Source: Nocardiopsis sp. NRRL B-16309 (GTDB taxonomy: Bacteria > Actinomycetota > Actinomycetes > Streptosporangiales > Streptosporangiaceae). Taken from it: 64,000 nucleotides of DNA. Positions 1 to 9,008 of this stretch are shown in pieces (position 1 is the first letter of the stretch; each line of letters opens with the position of its first letter). The notes beneath the pieces were generated by a model. It worked only from the letters and a program-made list of their open reading frames with translations, searched no databases and had not been told where the DNA came from. A program made the position numbers and the translations under genes. The DNA lies in the NCBI RefSeq assembly GCF_001279585.1, contig NZ_LGEC01000058.1, forward strand, positions 186,001-250,000, in the 5' to 3' direction.

Positions 1-2047
1 CCCGGTAGCCCACGAAGACCCCCTCGGCGTAGTCCAGCGCGCCCTGGTCGGGCGCCACGCCCAGGACCGGCACGTCCTCCTCGCGGGCGGGCCACGTGGT
101 GGGCAGGCGGCCGGAGGGGTCGCGGCGGCCGAGCAGGACGTCGGCGAGCGCGCCGCCGAGCTCCTGGCCGCCGAACCAGGTCAGCAGGATGCCCGAAACG
201 TCGTCGCGCCAGGGCATCGTCACCGGGGCGCCCGTGTTGACGACCACCACCGTGCGGTCGTTCACCTCGGCGACCCGCGCGACCAGTTCGTCCTGGCGGC
301 CGGGCAGGGTGAGGGTGGACCGGTCGAAGCCCTCCGACTCCACGTCGGCGGTGGTGGCGACCACGACGACGGCGACGTCCGCGTCACGGGCGGCGGCGAC
401 CGCCTCCTCGATGAGCTCGTCGTCACCGGCCATCGGCGCGCGGTGGGTGAGGGTGAAGCCGATGAACGCGAAGTCGCCCATGCCCAGGTCCTGGTGGGCC
501 TTGACCACCCGCACGTTCACCTTCTCGCCCTCGGTGAGCGGGATGACGGCCGTGGTGGCGGGCGGGTCGAACATGGCGGCGGCCGGGTCGTCGCCCTCGA
601 AGTCGAGGTCCCCGTCGAAGAGCACCCGCTCACCCACAGTGAGGCGGTACCGCCCCGCGCCCGAGACGCCGAAGACGTGGTCCCCGGAGGCGGCCGGGAC
701 GAAGTCCCCGCTGACCTCGATCCGGTCGAGTTCGGCGTTGGTGACGCCCTCGGGGAGCTCCCCGATCCAGCGGGCGGTGCCGTCCGGCAGGGGTTCGCGG
801 GCGAGCACCCGGCCGTCGGCGGCGTGGAAGGTGGCCGTCATCGGCGCCTCCACGGCGGGCAGGCTCGCCCGGGGGTCGGTGCCCACGGCGTAGGTGAGCT
901 CGACGCCGTCGGGCAGCGCCGCGCGCAGGCCCTCCAGGGGCGAGACCGTGCGCTCGGCGAACACGCTCGCGCTGCCGCCGCCGCTGGTGCGCGCCTCGGA
1001 GGCGGCCAGGCCGATCAGCGCGACGCGGTCCACGCTCCGCGGCTCGACGGGCAGCGCGCCCTCGTTGCGCAGCAGGACGAAGGAGCGGGTGGCGACCTCG
1101 CGGGCGACGGCCCGGCCGTCCAGCCCGGCGGGCCGGTCCCGCGGGGCGACCACGGGGTCGGCGCCCTCCAGCAGGCCCACGCGGGCGGCCAGGAGCAGGA
1201 CGCGCCGCGCGAGGGCGTCCACGGCCTTCTCCGGGACCCGGCCGTCGCGGACCGCGTCGAGCAGGTGCTGGCCGTAGACCGTGTTCGGGCCGGGCATGGC
1301 CACGTCGAGGCCGGCCAGGCAGTCGCGGACGGTGTCGCGGGCCGCGGTCCAGTCCGAGACGATGAACCCGTCGAAGCCCCACTCGTCGCGCAGCACGGAG
1401 TTCAGCTCGGTGTGCTCGGTCATCGTGACGCCGTTGACCTTGTTGTAGGCGGCCATCACTCCCCAGGGGCGGGCCCCGCGGACGATGCTCTCGAAGGGCG
1501 CGAGGTAGATCTCCCGCAGCGTGCGCTCGTCGGCCCGCACGTCCACCGTGAACCGGTCGGTCTCGGAGTCGTTGGCCACGAAGTGCTTGACGGTGGTGCC
1601 CACGCCCCCGTCCTGGACGCCGAGCACGTAGGCGGTGCCGATCTCGCCGGTGAGGTAGGGGTCCTCGGAGAAGGTCTCGAAGTGGCGCCCGCCCAGCGGC
1701 GAGCGGTGCATGTTGACCGCCGGGGCCAGCAGGACGTGGACGCCCTTGCGGCGCGCCTCCTGGGCCAGCAGGCGACCGACCTCGCGGACCAGGCCGCGGT
1801 CCCAGGTGGCGGCGATGGCCGTGGGGCTCGGCAGCTGGATCGAGGGGTCGTCGGGGGTCCAGCGCTCGCCCCGCACGCCCACGGGGCCGTCGGACATCAC
1901 CAGGCGGCCGAGGCCGATGGCGGGGTTGGCGGCGATGGACCACATGGAGTCACCGGAGAGCAGGCGGACCCTGCCCTCCAGGTCCAGTGCGGCCAGGGCC
2001 TCGTCGACGCGCCGTGCGCGGGCGGCGTCGTCCGTCGGTGCGGTCAT
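1..2047 (-). CDS. Beta-glucosidase, glycoside hydrolase family 3 (3' end beyond the window)
   Basis: A GH3 enzyme that removes terminal beta-linked glucose or a related sugar from oligosaccharides or glycosides. It has no signal peptide, so it probably acts on imported sugars in the cytoplasm. About 682 codons are present; the C-terminus is cut off by the window edge. The N-terminal barrel ends with GFDGFIVSDW, and Asp232 in that motif is the expected nucleophile. The lysine/histidine motif KHFVAND lies near residue 154. An inserted PA14-like beta domain (about residues 390-520, with the motif GRYRLTVG) marks the BglB/PA14 subgroup and probably shapes substrate binding. The ATG at 2047 has a GGAGAG ribosome site. 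A short palindrome lies in its leader (see 2089-2099). The exact sugar cannot be read from sequence. Confidence 0.9.
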   Translation of the reverse strand, partial: MTAPTDDAARARRVDEALAALDLEGRVRLLSGDSMWSIAANPAIGLGRLVMSDGPVGVRGERWTPDDPSIQLPSPTAIAATWDRGLVREVGRLLAQEARRKGVHVLLAPAVNMHRSPLGGRHFETFSEDPYLTGEIGTAYVLGVQDGGVGTTVKHFVANDSETDRFTVDVRADERTLREIYLAPFESIVRGARPWGVMAAYNKVNGVTMTEHTELNSVLRDEWGFDGFIVSDWTAARDTVRDCLAGLDVAMPGPNTVYGQHLLDAVRDGRVPEKAVDALARRVLLLAARVGLLEGADPVVAPRDRPAGLDGRAVAREVATRSFVLLRNEGALPVEPRSVDRVALIGLAASEARTSGGGSASVFAERTVSPLEGLRAALPDGVELTYAVGTDPRASLPAVEAPMTATFHAADGRVLAREPLPDGTARWIGELPEGVTNAELDRIEVSGDFVPAASGDHVFGVSGAGRYRLTVGERVLFDGDLDFEGDDPAAAMFDPPATTAVIPLTEGEKVNVRVVKAHQDLGMGDFAFIGFTLTHRAPMAGDDELIEEAVAAARDADVAVVVVATTADVESEGFDRSTLTLPGRQDELVARVAEVNDRTVVVVNTGAPVTMPWRDDVSGILLTWFGGQELGGALADVLLGRRDPSGRLPTTWPAREEDVPVLGVAPDQGALDYAEGVFVGYR

Positions 2048-2088
2048 GTCTCTCCGTTCGTCGACAGCCCTTGCGGCTGGTCGCTGTA

Positions 2089-2099
2089 AAACCGGGTTT
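2089..2099. promoter_or_regulatory. Possible operator upstream of the GH3 gene
   Basis: An 11-base odd palindrome (AAACC-G-GGTTT) lies in the AT-richer leader, about 42 bases upstream of the GH3 start. Sugar-hydrolase genes in actinobacteria are often controlled by LacI-family repressors that bind such palindromes. No regulator gene is visible next to it, so the assignment is weak. Confidence 0.25.
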
Positions 2100-2247
2100 C
2101 CCTACCGATCACTCGGCTAACTCGTAGCTTAAACGAATAACCTCGGTCTGTGAAGGACGTCGCGGAGGTGTCCGATATGAGAGGGGTTCTCCCCACCCTG
2201 CGTGGCGAGAGGCCCTCGGGGGCCGCGGACTGACACCATGGAGCGCC

Positions 2248-3552
2248 ATGGACGGCCTCGTACTCGTACTCATGCTCCTGATCGGACTGGCCATCGGTGC
2301 GGCCGTGGGATGGATGCTCGCGCGCGGGCGCGACGCCGAGGCACGGGCCCACGCACGCGCCGCCGAGGAGCGGGCGGCCTACGTGGAGGAACAGCTCGCC
2401 GACCGGTTCCGCGCGCTCTCCGCGCAGGCGCTGGACCAGACCAACCAGCGCTTCCTCGAACTGGCCGAGGGGCGGCTGCGCGCGGTCAGCGCCGCGGCCG
2501 ACGGCGACCTGGAGGAGCGCCGCCGCGCGGTGGAGCGCATGGTGGAACCGCTCACCGCGACGCTGAACCGGGTGGAGACCCAGCTGCGCGAGGTGGACGC
2601 CGGACGGGCGGCGGCCCACGCGGAGCTGGCCAAGCAGGTCGAGACCGTGCGCGAGGGCTCCGAACGGCTCCGGGACCAGACGCAGTCCCTGGTCACGGCG
2701 CTCCGGCGCCCCGAGGCCCGGGGCCGCTGGGGCGAACTCCAGCTGCGCCGGGTGGCGGAGCTGGCGGGGATGAGCGCGCAGTGCGACTTCGAGGAGCAGG
2801 CCGCGACCCGGGACGGTTCGCGGCGCCCCGACATGGTGGTGCGCCTGGCCGGCGGCAAGAACATCGTCGTGGACTCCAAGGTGCCGCTGGCCGCGTACCT
2901 GGACGCCGTGGAGGCGCGGGCGGAGGAGGCCGCCGAGGACCGGCTGCGCGCGCACGCACGGCAGCTGCGCACCCACGTGGACCAGCTGGCGGCCAAGTCG
3001 TACTGGGCCGCGTTCACCCCGGCTCCGGAGTTCGTGGTGCTGTTCATCCCCGGCGAGGCCTTCCTCGCGCCGGCGCTGGAGTACGACCCGGGGCTGCTGG
3101 AGCACGCGATGGCCCGGCGGGTGCACATCGCGACCCCCACGACGCTGATCTCCCTGCTCCGCACGGCGCAGTACGCCTGGCAGCAGGAGGCGCTGAGCGA
3201 GAACGCCCGGGCCGTGTTCGACCTGGGCAAACAGCTGCACTCCCGGCTCTCGACCCTGGGCGGCCACGTGGAGGGGCTCGGGCGGGCCCTGACCCGCACG
3301 GTCAGCGCCTACAACCAGACGGTGGGATCACTGGAGAACCGGGTACTGGTGACGGCACGGCGGTTCCACGAGATCGGCCTGGTGGACGGCGAGCTGGACC
3401 GGCCCACCGGAGTGGAGGACAGGCCCCGCACCACCGCCGCCCCCGAGCTGACCGACATGGACACGCCCCCGGTCGACGACATTCGGCGAGTAGAAAATGG
3501 GCCCAACGGCTCGACCCAAAACCCCGGAACCGAAGACGCTCACGGACGGTGA
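2248..3552 (+). CDS. rmuC: DNA recombination protein RmuC
   Basis: A 434-residue RmuC-family protein. The family is linked to limiting recombination at inverted repeats and carries a nuclease-like fold. Here an N-terminal membrane anchor (residues 4-22) is followed by a long predicted coiled coil (about 25-150). The RmuC core follows, with the conserved GRWGELQLRRV near residue 157, DFEEQ near 180 and VVDSKVPL near 208. The C-terminal 50 residues are polar and variable. Length is normal for actinobacterial members. It stands alone, divergent from the GH3 gene. The family call is secure; the mechanism is poorly known. Confidence 0.92.
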   Translation: MDGLVLVLMLLIGLAIGAAVGWMLARGRDAEARAHARAAEERAAYVEEQLADRFRALSAQALDQTNQRFLELAEGRLRAVSAAADGDLEERRRAVERMVEPLTATLNRVETQLREVDAGRAAAHAELAKQVETVREGSERLRDQTQSLVTALRRPEARGRWGELQLRRVAELAGMSAQCDFEEQAATRDGSRRPDMVVRLAGGKNIVVDSKVPLAAYLDAVEARAEEAAEDRLRAHARQLRTHVDQLAAKSYWAAFTPAPEFVVLFIPGEAFLAPALEYDPGLLEHAMARRVHIATPTTLISLLRTAQYAWQQEALSENARAVFDLGKQLHSRLSTLGGHVEGLGRALTRTVSAYNQTVGSLENRVLVTARRFHEIGLVDGELDRPTGVEDRPRTTAAPELTDMDTPPVDDIRRVENGPNGSTQNPGTEDAHGR

Positions 3553-3766
3553 CGCACGCCCGCCGCGCGGCCCGCGGGGGCGGACTGCCCGGTTTCCACC
3601 AGAACCGGGGTGGCGCATCCCGGCGTCCAAGGGTGAGGGTGGAGTGTTCGGCGCGGAAGGGGTCAAGTAGCCGAAATGACGACACGATCCCCGGAGAAGT
3701 CGAGGGATCCTCACTAGAAGTGACACACTAAATACCGTGAGTAACAAACTTGGGAGGCGTACGGTC

Positions 3767-4336
3767 GTGCCTCAGCGCAAGACGGACGGTCCGGTACCCG
3801 GACGCGCCCCGTACTTCGTGCGAACGCAGGACCGCGGCCACAACGGACCAGCCGCAGGACAGGCGACGCGCGCCGACGCGCGTCCCCAGGCACCGCAGGG
3901 AGCGCCGGGACCGCACACGGCCCCGTCCCCCTGGCGGCCACCCCGGTTGACCGGTCGCGGCGGCATCCTGCTCATCATCCTCAGCAGCTTCGCCGGGACC
4001 ATGGTCGCGCACTGGACGGAGACCTCGGCCCCGCCGGGTGTGGCCTTCACCCTGGCCTGCCTGCTGACCGCGGCGCTGGTCCGCCCCACCGACCTGCTGT
4101 CACTGTCCGTGAGTCCGCCGATCGCCTTCTTCGCCTCCGTGGTCGCCGCGGAGGCCGTGCTCGCCCTGGGCAGCGAGGGGTTCGCGCGGGTGCTGCTGCT
4201 GGGGCTGGCGTCCCGCCTCGCCGAGGTCGCTCCGTGGCTGTTCCTCGGGACGGCGCTCGTCCTGGTGATCAGCGTGTTCCGCGGCCTGCCCGGCAACATC
4301 CGGGAACTGGGCGACGAGCTCAACGGCCGCAGGTAG
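3767..4336 (+). CDS. DUF6542-type integral membrane protein
   Basis: A 189-residue protein with a basic, Pro/Gly/Ala-rich cytoplasmic N-terminus (about 65 residues) and then about four hydrophobic segments. It resembles the DUF6542 family found beside xseA/xseB in actinobacteria. The function is unknown. The GTG at 3767 is preferred over an in-frame GTG at 3737 because a GGGAGG ribosome site lies 9 bases before it. It converges on xseB. The 215 bases upstream hold no visible gene. Confidence 0.7.
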   Translation: MPQRKTDGPVPGRAPYFVRTQDRGHNGPAAGQATRADARPQAPQGAPGPHTAPSPWRPPRLTGRGGILLIILSSFAGTMVAHWTETSAPPGVAFTLACLLTAALVRPTDLLSLSVSPPIAFFASVVAAEAVLALGSEGFARVLLLGLASRLAEVAPWLFLGTALVLVISVFRGLPGNIRELGDELNGRR

Positions 4337-4421
4337 CGGACGGGCGCCGCCGGTCCCGCTCCCAGGCCGCCCCGACGCGCTCGCCGCGCCTCCCCCGCGC
4401 CGGCCCTCCGCGCGCCCTGCC

Positions 4422-4667
4422 TCAGAAGGGCGTGTCCTCGTCCTCGGAGGTCTCACCACGGCGCTCGTCCATGGCCGCGGCCATCGTGGCGCGGGCCCCC
4501 TCCAACCAGTGCTCGCACGTCTTGGCCAGCTCCTCGCCCCGCTCCCACAGGGCGAGGGAGTCCTTGAGGCTGAGGCCGCCGGACTCCAGCCGGCGGACGA
4601 CGTCGGTCAGCTCCTCCCTGCACTCCTCATAGCTCTGCTTCGGCTCGGCTGCGCCCTTGTCGGCCAT
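4422..4667 (-). CDS. xseB: Exodeoxyribonuclease VII small subunit
   Basis: An 81-residue XseB with the typical SYEECREELTDVVRRLESG helix and a second helix around KDSLALWERGEEL. Together they form the helical hairpin that wraps the large subunit. Exonuclease VII degrades single-stranded DNA from both ends during repair. It lies 93 bases downstream of xseA on the same strand, so the pair is probably co-transcribed. The acidic tail ending in DEDTPF is variable in the family. Confidence 0.95.
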   Translation of the reverse strand: MADKGAAEPKQSYEECREELTDVVRRLESGGLSLKDSLALWERGEELAKTCEHWLEGARATMAAAMDERRGETSEDEDTPF

Positions 4668-4760
4668 CTCTGCTCCGTCCGTCGGTGGGTGGGTGTCCCG
4701 GGCTGGGCCGGGTGGTGTCGGTGCCCGGAGGCCGGTGTCCCCGTGGCTGCGCGCCCGGGA

Positions 4761-6134
4761 CTACCGCCCGGTGTCATCCGTGGTGGCGTCGGATCCGCCT
4801 GATCCGCTCTCGGTTTCGTCGACCGGTCCGGCCGCTCCGCCGTCGGCCGCGTCGGACCCGCCGTCGGGCCCGCCGTCTGCTCCGCTGACTGGTCCGGCCG
4901 CTCCGCCGTCGGAACCGGCACCGGCGGGGTGCACGGCCGTCACGGTCGCGGACAGGCTGTCCTCGGCGAAGCGGATCCGCAGCTCCTCCCCCACATCGGG
5001 CTCGGCGGCCGAGCGGACCACCGACCCGTCCTCGCGCTGCACGATGGCGTAGCCCCGGGCCAGCGTGGTGGCCGGGGACAGCGCGTGCAGGCGGGCGCGC
5101 GTGTGGGCGAGTCCGTCGGCCGAGCGGTCCAGCGCCACGGTCAGGCTGCGGCGCGCGCGGTCGCGCAGGTCCACGACCTGTTCGGTGAGCCGGTCGATCT
5201 CGCGGACCGGGTCGGCGAGCGCCGGACGCGAGCGCATGCCCTGGAGCCAGGACAGCTCGCGGTCGACGGCCCCCCGCAGTACGCGCCGTGCCCGGTCGCG
5301 GAGCTGGCGGACCAGCTCCAACTGCTCGCCGACGTCGGGCACGGCCTTCTTGGCCGCGTCCGTGGGGGTGGAGGCGCGCACGTCGGCGACGTAGTCCAGC
5401 AGCGGCGCGTCCTGCTCGTGGCCGATCGCGCTCACCACCGGTGTGCCCGCCTCGGCGACGGCGCGGACCAGCGCCTCGTCGGAGAAGGGCAGGAGGTCCT
5501 CCAGGGAGCCGCCGCCGCGCGCGATGATGATGACGTCCACCTCGGGGCGTGCGTCCAGGTCCCTGAGCGCCTCCATCACCTCGCGCACGGCGCGGTCGCC
5601 CTGCACGGCGACCGGGCGCACCTCGAACCGCACGGCGGGCCAGCGGCGGCGCCCGTTCTCCAGGACGTCGCGCTCGGCGGCGGAGTCGCGGCCGCAGACC
5701 AGGCCGACCGTGGAGGGCAGGAAGGGCAGCGGGCGCTTGCGCGCGGCCTCGAACAGGCCCTCGGCGGACAGGGTGCGGCGCAGCTGCTCCAGGCGGGCCA
5801 GGAGCTCGCCCAGGCCCACGTGGCGGATCTCCAGGGCGCGCAGCGAGAACGTGCCGCGCACCTCGTAGAAGTCGGGTTTGGCGTGCACCACCACGCGGGC
5901 GCCCGCCTCGGGCGGCGGGCTCTGCGCGTCCAGCACCGAGGTCTGGCAGACCACGCGCACGGACACGTTGGCGACGGGGTCGCGCAGCGTGATGTAGGCC
6001 ATCCGGCCCCGCCGGTTGAGCTCGGCGATCTGGCCCTCGACCCAGATCCGGCCGAGGCGGCCGATCCACTGGCCGACGGCGTTGAGGACGACTCTGACCG
6101 GTTGCGGCGCCTCGGCGGAACTCTCCATGCCCAT
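4761..6134 (-). CDS. xseA: Exodeoxyribonuclease VII large subunit
   Basis: The 457-residue catalytic subunit. The N-terminal OB fold (about 1-105) binds single-stranded DNA. The core contains IIIARGGGS, SAIGHEQDAPLLDYVAD and DVRASTPTDAAKKAVPD, which carry the conserved acidic and histidine residues. The last 50 residues are an unusual Gly/Asp/Ala/Ser tail in which DGGAAGPV occurs twice, 22 residues apart. This matches a 66-base in-frame DNA duplication (4821-4846 and 4887-4912). Starts at 6134 and 6128 are both ATG. A TAGGCT box just upstream suggests a leaderless or very short-leader transcript. Confidence 0.96.
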   Translation of the reverse strand: MGMESSAEAPQPVRVVLNAVGQWIGRLGRIWVEGQIAELNRRGRMAYITLRDPVANVSVRVVCQTSVLDAQSPPPEAGARVVVHAKPDFYEVRGTFSLRALEIRHVGLGELLARLEQLRRTLSAEGLFEAARKRPLPFLPSTVGLVCGRDSAAERDVLENGRRRWPAVRFEVRPVAVQGDRAVREVMEALRDLDARPEVDVIIIARGGGSLEDLLPFSDEALVRAVAEAGTPVVSAIGHEQDAPLLDYVADVRASTPTDAAKKAVPDVGEQLELVRQLRDRARRVLRGAVDRELSWLQGMRSRPALADPVREIDRLTEQVVDLRDRARRSLTVALDRSADGLAHTRARLHALSPATTLARGYAIVQREDGSVVRSAAEPDVGEELRIRFAEDSLSATVTAVHPAGAGSDGGAAGPVSGADGGPDGGSDAADGGAAGPVDETESGSGGSDATTDDTGR

Positions 6135-6231
6135 GACACCCGAGCCTAGGCCAGCGCTACGACAGCCCAGCTCATCCGACGCCCGCCGCGCCAGGGGACG
6201 CGTCGGCCGGGGCGGCGCGCCCCGGCCTCGT

Positions 6232-6696
6232 TCAGGACTGCGCGTCGCCGCCGGCGGAGATCTCGTTGTTCGTGCCGACGTCGATGACCGAGGGCTCGCC
6301 GGTCGCGTGGTGGACGGTGTTGTCGGCGCCCACGACGTTGATGGTCTCGGCGCTGCCGACGTGCACGATCATGTCGCTGCCGAGGACGTTCACCCGCTCG
6401 CAGGCGCCGTTGAGGACGACCTCGCCCGCGCTGGCGGTCACGTTGACCGTACGGCCCTCACAGTCCTCGGTCACGGTGCCCTCGGAGCTGGCGATGGTGA
6501 GCGAGCCGTCCCCGTCCACGCTGACGGCCGGGTCGCCCTCGGAGTCGACGGAGACCTCGCCGTCGCCGTTGCCGACGCTGACCCCGTCCTCGTCCACGGA
6601 CACCGAGCCGTCGCCCCAGGGCAGGTCGACCGAGCAGCCGGTCACCCAGAATCCGGCGGCGAGCACGGCCGCGGCGGCCAGAGGTCGCTTCATCAT
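6232..6696 (-). CDS. DUF3060-domain lipoprotein
   Basis: A 154-residue exported lipoprotein: a type II signal peptide with lipobox VTGC (Cys21), then a repetitive acidic Gly/Asp/Val stretch. The C-terminal part resembles DUF3060, a short beta-strand repeat domain (motifs such as VLNGACERVNVLG and INVVGADNTV). Such proteins are surface-exposed in actinobacteria and have no known activity. It lies between xseA and the 6863-7642 gene on the same strand with its own gaps, so it is probably independently transcribed. Confidence 0.75.
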   Translation of the reverse strand: MMKRPLAAAAVLAAGFWVTGCSVDLPWGDGSVSVDEDGVSVGNGDGEVSVDSEGDPAVSVDGDGSLTIASSEGTVTEDCEGRTVNVTASAGEVVLNGACERVNVLGSDMIVHVGSAETINVVGADNTVHHATGEPSVIDVGTNNEISAGGDAQS

Positions 6697-6862
6697 GAGG
6701 AGCCCTTCGCACGAGGGGCGCGTGGTACGCCCCGTCAGCAGGGTAGACGTCCGAAGCCGCCGAAGGGTTCCCGAGCGCGCCCGAACCGGGACCCGAACGC
6801 GGCCGAGCCCCCGGCCGGAGGTCGTCCGGAAGAGGGCTCGGTACGCGCGTGGGAGGGGCGGT

Positions 6863-7642
6863 CTACTCGCCCGACTCCAGCTTCGCGATGCGGTTGTCGT
6901 ACATCTTGATGAACTCGGGGCGCCCCTGGTGGGCGACCTCGTAGGCGCGCAGGTCGCGGACCTGCTCGATGGTGAGCTTGCGCAGTCGGGCGCGGATCGA
7001 CGGCAGGGTGAGGTCGTCGTAGGTGGGCACGGCCAGGTCCTCGGCCGCGGGGGCGGCGCCCTTGCGCACCTTCGCGAGCACCTCGTCGCTGGCGACCTCC
7101 GTGTGGGCCTCGGCCACGGCGAGCTCCTCGGCGATCGCCGCGCCGTCCTTCTCCACGTCCACCGCGGGGGCGGGCTTGGCGGACTTCTGCCCGGACGGGG
7201 CCTGCTCGGCGGCCGCGACCTCCTCGGGAGCCTCGACGACCTCCGCGGCCTCGACCGCCTCGGCGTTCGCGGCGGGCGCCTCGTCGGCGGACCCGGTGGA
7301 GGACTCCTCGGCGGAAGCCCCCTCGGCGGAGGTGTCCTCGGTGGTGGAGCCCGCGGCCTCGGGCTCCTCGGCCTTCTTCTCGTCGGCCTTCTTCTCCTCG
7401 GCCGCCGGCTCGGCGGCGGCCTCGGCGGCCTCGTCCTTCTTCTCGGCGTCCTCCGCCACGGCCGACGCGGTGGGGGCCTCGTCGGTGGTCGCGGCGGGGG
7501 ACTCGACCGTCTCGGCCGCCTGGGCCGTGGACGCGGTGTCCTCGTCCTTGGGGGCGGAAACGGTGGAGGTGACCGGCTCCTTTCGGCCGAAGATGCCCTG
7601 GACCAGGGTCTTCAGCTTCGTGGCGATCGTCGGGTTCGACAT
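6863..7642 (-). CDS. Rv1109c-like protein, lipid-droplet-associated type (function uncertain)
   Basis: A 259-residue soluble protein in three parts. A short basic N-terminus (MSNPTIATKLKTLVQGIFG) is followed by about 140 residues of Ala/Glu/Lys-rich low-complexity sequence. The conserved C-terminus (about 210-259) begins VPTYDDLTLPSIRARLRKL and ends RIAKLESGE. Proteins with this C-terminus occur between xseA and ispH in many actinobacteria, including M. tuberculosis Rv1109c, and some are annotated as lipid-droplet-associated. The ATG at 7642 has an AGGAG site upstream. Longer in-frame starts exist but would add a tail of unrelated composition. Any role in lipid bodies is inference. Confidence 0.65.
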   Translation of the reverse strand: MSNPTIATKLKTLVQGIFGRKEPVTSTVSAPKDEDTASTAQAAETVESPAATTDEAPTASAVAEDAEKKDEAAEAAAEPAAEEKKADEKKAEEPEAAGSTTEDTSAEGASAEESSTGSADEAPAANAEAVEAAEVVEAPEEVAAAEQAPSGQKSAKPAPAVDVEKDGAAIAEELAVAEAHTEVASDEVLAKVRKGAAPAAEDLAVPTYDDLTLPSIRARLRKLTIEQVRDLRAYEVAHQGRPEFIKMYDNRIAKLESGE

Positions 7643-7775
7643 AGGACGGGGGCTCCTGATGATCTCGGCGGTTGGGCCAGCGGCGCGCGTCCAGCAAACC
7701 AGGCAAGGCCGAGTTGAGGGCGAACCGCCTATAACAGATGTGATGGTGAACCAGGATAGAGGAGGGAGGAACACC

Positions 7776-7790
7776 ATGAGCAGGGGATAA
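7776..7790 (+). other. Possible five-codon minigene in the ispH leader
   Basis: An ATG followed by three codons and TAA sits behind an unusually strong purine-rich ribosome site (GAGGAGGGAGG, 7759-7769). A GTG follows the TAA directly and opens a further 18-codon frame ending at 7847. A TATAAC box at 7730-7735 could drive it. This may be a regulatory upstream frame or chance. No conservation data are available. Confidence 0.25.
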
Positions 7791-7937
7791 GTGAACGATT
7801 TCGCCACGTCGAAGCGGAAACGAGCACGCTCCGTCACGGTACCGTGACCCTGACCGCCGATCCGTCGGGTATGCCCACTTCAGTGCCCTCGCCCACACCC
7901 GCACACCGGACCGTTCATCGCACCTAGGATGTGACAC

Positions 7938-8909
7938 ATGACTGCGACGACGACTGCGACGAATCAACGCCGTGTGCTACTCGCCAACCCCCGGGGCTAC
8001 TGCGCCGGTGTCGACCGTGCGGTCATCACCGTCGAGAAGGCCCTGGAGCAGTACGGCGCGCCCATCTACGTGCGCAAGCAGATCGTGCACAACACGCACG
8101 TGGTGCGCACCCTGGAGGAACGCGGGGCGATCTTCGTGGAGGAGACCGAGGAGGTGCCCGAGGGCGCCATCGTCGTCTTCTCCGCCCACGGGGTCTCCCC
8201 CGCCGTGCACGAACAGGCCGAACGGCGACAGCTCAAGACCATCGACGCCACCTGCCCGCTCGTGACCAAGGTGCACAAGGAGGCCAAGCGCTTCGCCTCC
8301 GAGGACCGCGACATCATCCTCATCGGCCACATCGGCCACGAGGAGGTCGAGGGCACCAGCGGTGAGGCTCCCGAGCACATCCAGATCGTCGAGAGCCCCG
8401 ACGAGGTGCACAAGGTCGAGGTCCGCGACCCCGACAACGTCTCCTGGCTCTCCCAGACCACGCTCTCGGTGGACGAGACCACCCAGACCGTCGACGCCCT
8501 GCGCAAGAAGTTCCCGAACCTGCTCGACCCGCCCAGCGACGACATCTGCTACGCCACGTCCAACCGCCAGGACGCGGTCAAGGCGATGGCGCCGGAGTGC
8601 GAGCTGGTCATCGTGGTCGGCTCCGACAACTCCTCCAACTCCGTCCGCCTGGTGGAGGTCGCGCTGGACGCCGGCGCCGACGCCGCCCACCTGATCGACA
8701 ACGCCTCCCTCATGGAGGACGCCTGGCTGGAGGGCGTGACCACGGTCGGCGTCACCAGCGGCGCGTCCGTCCCGGACATCCTGGTCCGCGAACTCCTCGA
8801 CAAGCTGGCCGCGCACGGATACGGCTCCGTCAGCCCGGTCACCACCGCCGACGAGACCCTGACCTTCTCGCTTCCCAAGGAGCTGCGCCGCGACCTGCGC
8901 GCGGAGTAG
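7938..8909 (+). CDS. ispH: 4-hydroxy-3-methylbut-2-enyl diphosphate reductase
   Basis: IspH/LytB catalyses the last step of the methylerythritol phosphate pathway, reducing HMBPP to IPP and DMAPP with a 4Fe-4S cluster. The three cluster cysteines are Cys22 (PRGYCAGV), Cys106 (DATCPLVTK) and Cys204 (DDICYAT). The catalytic Glu136 lies in HEEVEGT. At 323 residues it is full length. A TAGGAT box (7925-7930) ends seven bases before the ATG, so the mRNA may be leaderless. It is divergent from the lipid-droplet-type gene, as in mycobacteria, and is followed by a very strong hairpin. Confidence 0.97.
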   Translation: MTATTTATNQRRVLLANPRGYCAGVDRAVITVEKALEQYGAPIYVRKQIVHNTHVVRTLEERGAIFVEETEEVPEGAIVVFSAHGVSPAVHEQAERRQLKTIDATCPLVTKVHKEAKRFASEDRDIILIGHIGHEEVEGTSGEAPEHIQIVESPDEVHKVEVRDPDNVSWLSQTTLSVDETTQTVDALRKKFPNLLDPPSDDICYATSNRQDAVKAMAPECELVIVVGSDNSSNSVRLVEVALDAGADAAHLIDNASLMEDAWLEGVTTVGVTSGASVPDILVRELLDKLAAHGYGSVSPVTTADETLTFSLPKELRRDLRAE

Positions 8910-8915
8910 CACCCG

Positions 8916-8964
8916 GCACGCACGAAGGGGACCCGCGCCGAGCGCGGGTCCCCTTCGTGCGTGC
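8916..8964. terminator. Strong bidirectional hairpin terminator after ispH
   Basis: A perfect 23-base inverted repeat (arms 8916-8938 and 8942-8964) with a 3-base loop starts six bases after the ispH stop. It separates ispH from the convergent DUF4245 gene. There is no T-run, which is usual for actinobacterial terminators. Confidence 0.85.
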
Positions 8965-9008
8965 CCCCGGTCCGTCCGCCGCCCGGGGAGGAGGACGGAC
9001 CGGCGCGG

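Noticed and set aside
7023..7790. A Ser/Ala-rich forward frame opposite the lipid-droplet-type gene
   Set aside because: It is the reverse reading of an Ala/Glu-rich low-complexity region. It ends in the minigene region and has no ribosome site.
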